The position numbers were made by a program, and so were the translations under genes. A stretch of 7,176 nt of DNA from an uncultured Eubacteriales bacterium (GTDB lineage: Bacteria > Bacillota > Clostridia > Christensenellales > Aristaeellaceae), in the NCBI GenBank assembly GCA_902782795.1, contig CACZOT010000323.1, forward strand, positions 1 to 7,176, given 5' to 3'. Of the stretch, positions 1 to 5,015 are shown one piece after another; positions within the stretch are counted from its first letter, which is position 1, and each line of letters starts with the position of its first letter. The notes beneath the pieces were generated by a model that ran no database searches, had not been told where the DNA came from, and saw only the letters and a list, made by a program, of their open reading frames with translations.

Positions 1-18
1 CGTGCACCCCGCCAGGGG

Positions 19-195
19 CTCCGGCAGAGGGCTCTGCCCTCTGCACTCCCGCCAGGGGGCATGATTCCCCCTGGACCCCTCACTTGGGGGAAAAGAATAC
101 GAAACAGGCTCTGGTATCCTGTCGGAAGGATATCAGGGCCTTCGTTTATATTATTCCCCCAATAAGGGATTCTTAAGAGCCAATGGCCCTTAAGC
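19..195. repeat. Structured intergenic repeat, copy 1
   Basis: This stretch matches 4677-4854 with, by eye, eight substitutions and one single-base indel over about 177 bases, in the same orientation. It carries several inverted repeats. A 9-bp stem is at 24-32/36-44 with a TCT loop, and an 8-bp stem at 52-59/67-74. An outer 9-bp stem (TTGGGGGAA 84-92 with TTCCCCCAA 154-162) encloses a 14-bp hairpin at 106-119/128-141 with an 8-base loop. A 10-bp stem at 172-181/185-194 has one A-C mismatch. No convincing coding region lies inside. It could be a REP- or MITE-like intergenic element or a structured RNA. Its identity is inferred only from structure and duplication. Confidence 0.8.
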
Positions 196-234
196 GGGGT
201 CCTGGGGCAGCGCCCCTGGCGTACTCCCCCCGGC
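196..234. other. Intergenic spacer with a GGGGC/GCCCC hairpin
   Basis: Between the repeat and the spoIIP promoter there is a short GC-rich palindrome, GGGGC 204-208 pairing with GCCCC 212-216 around an AGC loop. The equivalent position after copy 2 also holds GC-rich hairpins, but of different sequence. Nothing else is visible here. Confidence 0.5.
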
Positions 235-236
235 GA

Positions 237-263
237 ATACCTCCCGCGACGCCGCCATATGCT
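237..263 (+). promoter_or_regulatory. Candidate sigma-E (mother-cell) promoter of spoIIP
   Basis: ATA at 237-239 (within GAATA) is followed by 16 bases and then CATATGCT at 256-263. The known Bacillus sigma-E pattern is a -35 ATA core, 16-18 bases, then CATACANT, so six of the seven specified -10 positions are not all met, but CATA and the final T match. spoIIP is a sigma-E gene in B. subtilis, which fits. Transcription would begin near 270, so the ATG at 259 could not be the start codon. This is a pattern match only. Confidence 0.45.
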
Positions 264-283
264 TAAGCGAAGTGCAGACGAAA

Positions 284-292
284 GCGGGGGAA
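284..292 (+). promoter_or_regulatory. Ribosome binding site deciding the spoIIP start
   Basis: A purine-rich GCGGGGGAA lies seven bases before ATG 298. The upstream in-frame ATG at 259 has no Shine-Dalgarno-like sequence before it and lies inside the putative -10 box. The ATG at 292 is too close to the purine run. This favours a start at 298. Confidence 0.55.
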
Positions 293-297
293 TGGGC

Positions 298-1275
298 ATG
301 ATCCACATCCGGGTGGTCAAAGCGGGGGAGATCGCGGTCGCGGCGGCGCTGCTGGTGCTCTTGGCGGTGATCGGCGTCCTGATCGCGCAGGCGCTGGGCG
401 GCGGCCAGGCGCTGGAGACGTCGGCGCCGGCTGGGGAAACGCCCCCGGGCTGGCAGGGCTCGGGCAGCGCCTGGACAGGCGCGGTGGAGGAGGCGCAGAG
501 CGTCTTCTCCGCGGGCGTTTTGGGGGAAGGAGCCCTCTTCACGGCGGGGAACCTCCGCGCGGGCGGCGAGGCGCTCCCGCTCCGGGCCGAGGGCGAAGGG
601 TTCGCCGCGCCGCCAAGGGTCCTGGTGTATCACACGCACACCTGCGAGTCCTATGAGCGCGAGCCGGGGCAGGATTACCTCGAGAGCGAGCCCTGGCGCA
701 CGGAGGACCAGCGCTACAGCGTGGCGCGCGTCGGCGAGGAGCTCTGCCTGGCCCTGCGGACCCTGGGCGTCGAGGCCGTCCACGATACCACCAACCACGA
801 GCCGCCCGCGCTGAACACCGCCTACGCCCGCTCCCTGGAGACCCTGGCCGCCTACGAGGCCGCGGGCGAGCGGTTCGATCTTCTGGTGGATCTGCACCGC
901 GACGCCTGGGTCGAGGGCGAAGGCGCGAACACTGTGGAGACCGCCGCAGGGCCCGCCGCGCGGGTCCTGTTCCTCATCGGGCAGGGCGAGGGCTTTTCCG
1001 TCAAGCCGGATACGGAGGCCAACGCCCGCTTCGCGCTGCTCTCCGCCGACCGCCTCAACGCCGGCCAGCCCGGCATCTGCCGCGGCGTCCTCGAAAAGAG
1101 CGGGCGCTATAACCAGCATATGGGCGGCACGGCCGTGCTCGTCGAGGTCGGCAACAACCGCAACACTCTCTCCGAGGCCCTGCGCGCCGTGCCCTGGCTC
1201 GCGCAGGCCCTGGCCGATTCGCTCCTGGCCGAGCCCGAGCCCGGCCCGATCCTACCCGTGAGCGCGGGCGGGTGA
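298..1275 (+). CDS. spoIIP: Stage II sporulation protein P (SpoIIP), peptidoglycan hydrolase
   Basis: SpoIIP acts with SpoIID and SpoIIM at the septum between mother cell and forespore. It cuts stem peptides and cross-links in peptidoglycan so that engulfment can proceed. The 325-residue product has a short N-terminal cytosolic tail, one membrane segment at about residues 12-33, a low-complexity Ala/Gly/Glu-rich linker to about 105, and the catalytic domain to the end. Family motifs are clear: YHTHTCESY at 111-119, DLHRD at 198-202 and LVEVGNNRNT at 281-290. H112, H200 and E283 are plausible zinc or catalytic residues by comparison with amidases of this superfamily. The gpr protease gene, often adjacent in other spore formers, is not seen here, although the window begins only 297 bases upstream. 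The start at 298 is chosen over 259 because of the ribosome binding site and promoter. The 3' end overlaps the convergent gene by 24 bases. Confidence 0.93.
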   Translation: MIHIRVVKAGEIAVAAALLVLLAVIGVLIAQALGGGQALETSAPAGETPPGWQGSGSAWTGAVEEAQSVFSAGVLGEGALFTAGNLRAGGEALPLRAEGEGFAAPPRVLVYHTHTCESYEREPGQDYLESEPWRTEDQRYSVARVGEELCLALRTLGVEAVHDTTNHEPPALNTAYARSLETLAAYEAAGERFDLLVDLHRDAWVEGEGANTVETAAGPAARVLFLIGQGEGFSVKPDTEANARFALLSADRLNAGQPGICRGVLEKSGRYNQHMGGTAVLVEVGNNRNTLSEALRAVPWLAQALADSLLAEPEPGPILPVSAGG

Positions 1276-1851
1276 GCCGTCCTCCCGGGTTCCGCAGTAC
1301 CACCGCGCGAACTCCTCCATGGCCTCGACGCGCCCGGGGCGGGGGAGCGCGCGCTCGGCGTCCGTCATCTCGGCGAGGGTCTTCCTGTGCCCATCCGGAA
1401 TGAAGACGTACCACAGGTCGGACCACTTCTTCTCCGAATCACGCCCGGAGATCGTCCTGGCGAGGCGGCCGGGGTGGATGCCCGCGAAGAGGCGCAGCTC
1501 GCTCCCGTCGAAATACGCCAGGCTCTCCGCGAAGTGGCAGCGGCGGTCCTCCACGCCCTCCATGAGCTTGAGGATGCCCTCCACGCCCACCGTCTCCAGG
1601 GCGAAATTGACGAACGCCCGCGGAAAGCCGTTCAGCGCGTCGATCCAGAACCCCGCGTCCAGCGAGATGCAGGGCTTGCCCACCAGGGCGAACGCCTCGC
1701 GCGCTTTGCATTCGGAGATGTAGCGCACGTCGTCGCTGCGCGGTTCGCTCAGCTCGTGCTCGAAGACCTGCAGATCGACTCCGCGCAGAATGTGCCGCGC
1801 CGAGGCGATCTTTCCCCTGTTGTGCGTAACGAATACCAACTCCCGCTCCAT
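1252..1851 (-). CDS. Divergent HAM1/RdgB-family nucleoside-triphosphate pyrophosphatase
   Basis: The HAM1/ITPase family hydrolyses non-canonical purine triphosphates (dITP, XTP) to the monophosphate, keeping them out of nucleic acids. The 199 residues align along the whole family: VTHNRGK at 8-14 (canonical T-x-N-x-x-K), ELSE at 33-36, SLDAGF at 63-68, DALNGFPR at 71-78, GILKLMEG at 92-99, and TLAEMT at 158-163. The central part resembles archaeal-type members. It is unusual in the substrate pocket. The DDSG motif reads LDAG with only the second Asp kept, the G-W/Y-D-P-I-F motif is replaced by WSDLWYVF at 143-150, and the C-terminal SHR reads RPGR at 171-174. Activity on dITP/XTP is therefore uncertain. 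It starts 57 bases after the bactofilin gene, preceded by AAAGGA, and is the last gene of the operon. The C-terminal tail after about 186 looks non-conserved. Confidence 0.8.
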   Translation of the reverse strand: MERELVFVTHNRGKIASARHILRGVDLQVFEHELSEPRSDDVRYISECKAREAFALVGKPCISLDAGFWIDALNGFPRAFVNFALETVGVEGILKLMEGVEDRRCHFAESLAYFDGSELRLFAGIHPGRLARTISGRDSEKKWSDLWYVFIPDGHRKTLAEMTDAERALPRPGRVEAMEEFARWYCGTREDGSPARAHG

Positions 1852-1908
1852 ATCGCGCTTCCTTTCCCATCCAAGGCGCCCGCCTTCCGCCGGGGCCGCA
1901 AAGCTCCG

Positions 1909-2691
1909 CTACGCGCCCGCGCGGACCTGCTCGCCCACCTCGGCCTCGGGAGAGACCTCGAGGCTGTCCGTGTATTCGACGCGCCCGACGCGGCAGCCCG
2001 GGCCGATCTCCACCTGCTGTCCGCGCACGATTTCGCAATCCGTATACTCGAGGTACGCGCGCGTCGCCTCGATGAGATTGGCCCGGAGGCGATGCCTGGA
2101 GCGGCCCGTAAAGCCGCTGAACAGCTCGGAGAGCATGCCGTTCTCGCCGCGGCGCACGCTGATCTCCTCGCAGCCGACCTCGTCCAGGCGGCATTCCCCG
2201 CCCAGGACGATCTGGATCTGCTCGGCGTTGACCAGCCCGTCCGTCTCGAAGGCGCCGCTGGTATGCAGTTCCTCACATTCCACGCCCTTCCCGGCCCGGA
2301 AGCTGCCGCCGACCCGGATCCTTCCTCCGCGCACCGCGCCGTCGACGCGCAGGCTCCCGGAGAAGCCGCCCTCCTCGGTCTGCAGATCGCCGCAGATCGT
2401 GCAGCCGCCGGAAACGCGCGCCTCGCGGGCCTCCGCGCTGCCCTGGATCTTCGCCGAGCCGGACACGCGCAGCACGTCCGCGCGCACGTCTCCCTCGGCC
2501 GAAAGCCCGCCGGAGACTTTCGCTTCCGTCTCCACCGTCATGTTTCCCTTCGTCCGGCAGGAGCCGGAGATGTGCGCCGAGGCGCAGGTCACCTCGCCCA
2601 GGATAGTGCCCGAGCCGGAGATGTGGATCTCACCGTATACGCCTGCCGTCACCGTGCCGGAACCGCTGATGTGGATATTCTGCTTTTCCAT
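1909..2691 (-). CDS. Bactofilin-like polymer-forming beta-helix protein (YhbE/YhbF type)
   Basis: Bactofilins polymerise through a right-handed beta-helix and serve as cytosolic or membrane-associated scaffolds, in several bacteria for envelope or flagellar machinery. The 260-residue product begins with about nine repeats, each opening with a small hydrophobic-S/T-G motif (ISGSG, ISGSG, ISGSC, VSGGL, VSGSA, VSGGC, FSGSL, VGGSF, TSGAF) at residues 8, 24, 41, 59, 76, 93, 110, 127 and 144. The spacing is close to 17 residues, matching one rung of the helix. The C-terminal part from about 205 contains LEYTDCEIVRG and IGPGCRVGRVEYTDSLEV, as in YhbE/YhbF-type proteins. There is no signal peptide or membrane segment. 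The start codon follows the stop of the upstream regulator gene after one base, so translation is probably coupled. B. subtilis has two such genes after yhbD; here there is only one. Confidence 0.85.
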   Translation of the reverse strand: MEKQNIHISGSGTVTAGVYGEIHISGSGTILGEVTCASAHISGSCRTKGNMTVETEAKVSGGLSAEGDVRADVLRVSGSAKIQGSAEAREARVSGGCTICGDLQTEEGGFSGSLRVDGAVRGGRIRVGGSFRAGKGVECEELHTSGAFETDGLVNAEQIQIVLGGECRLDEVGCEEISVRRGENGMLSELFSGFTGRSRHRLRANLIEATRAYLEYTDCEIVRGQQVEIGPGCRVGRVEYTDSLEVSPEAEVGEQVRAGA

Positions 2692-2692
2692 A

Positions 2693-3355
2693 TTATTCGT
2701 CCCTTCCTGCGATGGTCCTCAGTGCCGCCATGATCTGCGGAATGTGGTCGTCCAAATGCGTCTGCCAGAAGCGCCCCTCGCCGCTGTCGAGGATGACCGC
2801 CGCCTTGGCCTCGCCTTCGAAGGCGATCAGGTGCAGGCGGTCCCGGTCCTCGCAGAGCAGCAGCTGCGTTCCCGCTTTGGTGAGGAAGCCCGCCTCGGAG
2901 CAGGCGTTGAGCTCCTCGAGCAGCTTGCGGGCGAGCTTCTCAGGCAGCCCCGCCGCCCGCCGCAGCCGCGCTGCCAGGAGCGCGCAGACCGCCTGGCCGC
3001 TGGAGAGCTCCTCTCCCCCCGAGATCGCCCGCTGCAGAGAGATCTCGAGGGCGGCGCTGGGAAAGGCCTCCATCTGCGCGGGCGTGTAGGCGCGCGCTTC
3101 CGCGCCGGGGTTGAGCAGCTCCTGCATGCGGTTGAGCGGGCATCTGTCGCGGTTTTCCTGGATGAAGCGGATGCGCTCCAGGACGCGCTCGCGCGGCAGG
3201 TACGTCTCCTGGCCTGTGGCCGCGCTCCTCTTGACGAACCAGGAATCCGGGATGAGACGCTCCCGTTTCCAGCGGTAGAGCTGCCCGTAGGAAATGCCCG
3301 TCACCGCCAGGAGCTCCTTTTTGGAGATCCACTTCGTCTCCCGTTTTTCGCTCAT
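2693..3355 (-). CDS. YhbD/DUF4004-family protein with MerR-like winged helix
   Basis: This 220-residue protein matches the YhbD (DUF4004) family. Residues 9-75 form a MerR-like DNA-binding domain, with WISKKELLAVTGISYGQLYRW at about 9-29 as helix-turn-helix, RLIPDSWF at 33-40 and GQETYLPRERVLERI at 48-62. The middle part (about 100-155) is helical, and the C-terminal part (160-215) looks like a small mixed domain with alternating strands, LLLCED and LHLIAFEGEAKAAVIL. No membrane segment is seen. In Bacillus the yhbD gene precedes two bactofilin genes, and the same pairing occurs here with a one-base gap. The likely role is transcriptional control of its own operon through the inverted repeat at 3594-3638, but that is inference; the family has no firmly established function. 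The start is preceded by GGAAGGGGG with normal spacing. Confidence 0.83.
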   Translation of the reverse strand: MSEKRETKWISKKELLAVTGISYGQLYRWKRERLIPDSWFVKRSAATGQETYLPRERVLERIRFIQENRDRCPLNRMQELLNPGAEARAYTPAQMEAFPSAALEISLQRAISGGEELSSGQAVCALLAARLRRAAGLPEKLARKLLEELNACSEAGFLTKAGTQLLLCEDRDRLHLIAFEGEAKAAVILDSGEGRFWQTHLDDHIPQIMAALRTIAGRDE

Positions 3356-3370
3356 ATCGATCCCCCTTCC

Positions 3371-3574
3371 TTACAACATGGATCCCTTGAAAATGGAGAC
3401 GCGCTTGCGCTCCTCGCGGATGGCGGCGGCGGTCTCCGCGCGGCGCAGGCGGCTCTCCGTCGTTTCCCGGCTCTCCGGGAGGGCCGCTCTCTCGGGCTTC
3501 GCCCGCCTCGGGCGCGGCGGATCCACCCGTTCGATGATCATCCTCCAGCCGAACGCCTGCACGGTGATCTGCAT
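3371..3574 (-). CDS. Small basic protein of unknown function, first gene of the bactofilin operon
   Basis: I do not recognise this gene. It encodes 67 residues from ATG 3574. The first 16 residues (MQITVQAFGWRMIIER) alternate polar and hydrophobic side chains as in a short amphipathic beta hairpin. The rest is rich in Arg and Glu (RPRRAKPERA, then RLRRAETAAAIREERKR), probably helical or disordered, with no membrane segment or cysteine. An ATG at 3580 is in frame and would add Met-Glu, but AGGAGG (minus strand, 3584-3589) lies only three bases from it and nine from 3574, so 3574 is preferred. The stop lies 15 bases before the yhbD-like start. Its position directly behind the promoter and a strong ribosome binding site make it a real gene in my view. 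It may be a small partner of the bactofilin or of the regulator. Confidence 0.65.
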   Translation of the reverse strand: MQITVQAFGWRMIIERVDPPRPRRAKPERAALPESRETTESRLRRAETAAAIREERKRVSIFKGSML

Positions 3575-3583
3575 CTCCATGCG

Positions 3584-3589
3584 CCTCCT
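3584..3589 (-). promoter_or_regulatory. AGGAGG ribosome binding site of the small ORF
   Basis: The minus strand reads AGGAGG here, a perfect Shine-Dalgarno core. Its distance to ATG 3574 is nine bases and to ATG 3580 only three, which favours the inner start. Confidence 0.75.
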
Positions 3590-3593
3590 GTAC

Positions 3594-3638
3594 GAAACAA
3601 TGTTTTGTTACGGTCACAGGATATCATAACATTGTTTC
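3594..3638. promoter_or_regulatory. Candidate double operator, 11-bp perfect inverted repeat
   Basis: GAAACAATGTT at 3594-3604 is the exact reverse complement of AACATTGTTTC at 3628-3638, with 23 bases between them. Each arm contains the nine-base palindrome AACA-N-TGTT, and the arm centres are 32 bases apart, about three helical turns. One arm lies between the -35 and -10 boxes of the minus-strand promoter and the other just downstream of its predicted start. This is the geometry of a repressor site. The binding protein is unknown; the YhbD-like product is the obvious candidate. Confidence 0.7.
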
Positions 3639-3646
3639 ACTGTCAA
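3618..3646 (-). promoter_or_regulatory. Sigma-A promoter of the yhbD-bactofilin operon
   Basis: On the minus strand TTGACA (3646-3641) is followed by 17 bases and TATCCT (3623-3618). Transcription should start near 3611, giving a leader of about 37 bases. The -35 box is perfect and the -10 box is weak. It is back to back with the murQ promoter. Confidence 0.7.
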
Positions 3647-3661
3647 CCCCCATTTTTCCGG

Positions 3662-3691
3662 TTGACGAAATTTTTCTCCCGGCGGTATACT
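3662..3691 (+). promoter_or_regulatory. Sigma-A promoter of murQ
   Basis: TTGACG at 3662-3667, an 18-base spacer and TATACT at 3686-3691 form a good sigma-A promoter. The predicted start near 3698 gives a very short leader, with AAAGGAGGAGG at 3703-3713 as ribosome binding site. Confidence 0.75.
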
Positions 3692-3720
3692 GTGGCCAGA
3701 GCAAAGGAGGAGGACGCACC

Positions 3721-4626
3721 ATGGCGGATGTATCGATCCTGGCGGGGCTGGGGACGGAGGCGCGGGACGCGCGCAGTCTGGAGCTGGACAGGCTCAGCCC
3801 GGAGGAATTCGTGGCCCTGATGAACCGCTTCGACCGGGAGGCGGCGGAGGCGGTGGCGCAGGCGGCCCCGGCGATCGCGGCGGCCATCGCGGCCATCGCG
3901 GAGCGGATGGAGGCCGGCGGGCGGCTCTTCTACATCGGCGCGGGCACGAGCGGGCGGCTGGGGGTTCTGGACGCCTCGGAGTGTCCGCCGACGTTCGGTG
4001 TGGATTCGGAGCTGGTGCAGGGGATCATCGCCGGGGGAGACCGGGCCCTGCGCTACGCCATCGAAGGCGCGGAGGACGACGACACGGCCGCGGCGGCGGA
4101 TCTCGCGGCGCGCGGTTTTTGCGCCGGGGACGCCCTGGTGGCGATCAGTGCCAGCGGCTGGGCTCCGTACTGCGCGGGCGGGCTGAGCCACGCGCGGGAG
4201 ATCGGCGCGCTGGCCATCGCTATGGCCTGCAACCGGGGCGCGCGCATCTCGGCCTTCGCGGATATCGCCATCGAGGCGCCCACGGGCCCGGAGATGCTCT
4301 CCGGCTCCACGCGCCTCAAGGCGGGCACGGCCACGAAGATGATGCTAAACATGCTCTCCACGGGCGTGATGGTGCGCCTGGGCAAGGTCTACGGCAACCT
4401 GATGGTGGACGTGCGCGCCACGAACGTGAAGCTGCACGACCGCGCCAAGCGGATCGTCGCGGCGGCCGCGGGCTGCTCCGCCGACGAGGCCGCGGGCTGG
4501 CTGGACAGGGCCGGTTGGGACGTCAAGACCGCCGTCTGCATGGCCAAGACCGGCTGCTCCCGCGAGGAGGCCGCGCGGCGACTCTCCTCCGCGCACGGAC
4601 GGCTGCGGGAAGCGCTGGGAGAGTAG
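3721..4626 (+). CDS. murQ: N-acetylmuramic acid 6-phosphate etherase (MurQ)
   Basis: MurQ cleaves the lactyl ether of MurNAc-6-phosphate to GlcNAc-6-phosphate and D-lactate, a cytosolic step of peptidoglycan recycling. The 301 residues match the family's usual length of about 300. The SIS sugar-phosphate domain is seen in GRLFYIGAGTSGRLGVLDASECPPTFG (67-93), QGIIAGG (100-106), IEGAEDD (114-120), TGSTRLKAGTA-like SGSTRLKAGTA (194-204) and NMLSTG...RLGKVYGNLMVDV (210-231). E87 and E118 correspond to the catalytic E83 and E114 of E. coli MurQ. The C-terminal part (240-300) is the usual helical region. An oddity is ISASGWAPYC at 142-151, where the family normally reads AASGRTPYV. No MurNAc transporter (murP), anmK, nagZ or murR is present nearby. 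It has its own promoter and a strong ribosome binding site seven bases before ATG 3721. Confidence 0.95.
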   Translation: MADVSILAGLGTEARDARSLELDRLSPEEFVALMNRFDREAAEAVAQAAPAIAAAIAAIAERMEAGGRLFYIGAGTSGRLGVLDASECPPTFGVDSELVQGIIAGGDRALRYAIEGAEDDDTAAAADLAARGFCAGDALVAISASGWAPYCAGGLSHAREIGALAIAMACNRGARISAFADIAIEAPTGPEMLSGSTRLKAGTATKMMLNMLSTGVMVRLGKVYGNLMVDVRATNVKLHDRAKRIVAAAAGCSADEAAGWLDRAGWDVKTAVCMAKTGCSREEAARRLSSAHGRLREALGE

Positions 4627-4627
4627 C

Positions 4628-4671
4628 TGTTCCGGGGGAACACCAGAGGAAACGCCGGGGGCTCCGCCTCC
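4628..4671. other. Hairpins directly after murQ
   Basis: TGTTCC/GGAACA at 4628-4633/4637-4642 makes a 6-bp stem two bases after the stop codon. GGGGGC/GCCTCC at 4657-4662/4666-4671 makes another with one G-T pair. Neither is followed by a T-run, so they are not typical intrinsic terminators, but they may end or protect the murQ transcript. Confidence 0.5.
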
Positions 4672-4676
4672 TGGGC

Positions 4677-4854
4677 CTCCGGCAGAGGGCTCTGCCCTCT
4701 GCACTCCCGCCAGGGGAAATGATTCCCCCTGGACCCCTCAATTGGGGGAAAAGAATACGAAACAGGCTCTGATATCCTGTCGGAAGGATATCAGGGCCTG
4801 CGTTTATAATATTCCCCCCAATAAGGGATCCTTAAGGGCCAATGGCCCTTAAGC
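4677..4854. repeat. Structured intergenic repeat, copy 2
   Basis: This is the second copy of the element at 19-195. Its stems are at 4682-4690/4694-4702, 4763-4777/4786-4800 (15 bp with one G-T pair and an 8-base loop), and 4831-4840/4844-4853 (10 bp, perfect). An outer stem ATTGGGGGAA 4741-4750 pairs with TTCCCCCCAAT 4812-4822 with one bulged C. Several differences from copy 1 keep pairing, for example A4772 versus G114, which gives A-T or G-T. No coding region is supported. Confidence 0.8.
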
Positions 4855-4860
4855 AGGGAT

Positions 4861-4960
4861 GCAGGGGACGGAGTTCCCTGCCAGGGCGCGGGGCGGAGCC
4901 CCGCCGTAGCCCTCAACAGGGCAGAGCCATGCCATGACCCAAGCAGAGCGGAATCTCCGC
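4861..4960. other. Cluster of four further GC-rich hairpins before greA
   Basis: Four short inverted repeats follow the repeat. They are 4861-4869/4873-4881 (GGA loop, one G-T pair), 4888-4894/4898-4904 (GGA loop), 4909-4913/4918-4922, and 4948-4952/4956-4960. The region contains no gene that I can support. The stems are similar in design (small loops, GC-rich) but not in sequence. Confidence 0.6.
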
Positions 4961-4974
4961 CGTCCCCTTCGCGG

Positions 4975-5003
4975 TTGACAACTCCAAGCCTCGGGGGTAT
5001 AAT
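4975..5003 (+). promoter_or_regulatory. Exact-consensus sigma-A promoter of greA
   Basis: TTGACA at 4975-4980, a 17-base spacer and TATAAT at 4998-5003 match the housekeeping promoter consensus at all twelve positions with optimal spacing. The predicted start is near 5010, giving a leader of about 80 bases. Strong constitutive transcription is expected. Confidence 0.92.
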
Positions 5004-5015
5004 AAGGATAGTCGC

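Noticed and set aside
259..297. Upstream start of spoIIP at ATG 259
   Set aside because: No ribosome binding site, overlaps the candidate -10 box, and the added residues do not resemble a SpoIIP N-terminus.
1387..2733. Plus-strand open frame (448 codons) opposite the HAM1-like and bactofilin genes
   Set aside because: The product is low-complexity Ala/Arg-rich and the opposite strand has clear family matches.
1790..3820. Long open frame (about 676 codons) on the plus strand opposite the bactofilin operon
   Set aside because: It runs across four genes and their regulatory region with low-complexity Ser/Pro/Arg-rich product and no recognisable domain; an artefact of high GC content.
4805..4810. 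TATAAT inside repeat copy 2 as a -10 box
   Set aside because: No acceptable -35 element lies 16-18 bases upstream, and copy 1 does not conserve the exact hexamer.
4675..4860. CRISPR-like array in the hairpin region
   Set aside because: The stems differ in sequence and there are no regularly spaced identical repeats with unique spacers.
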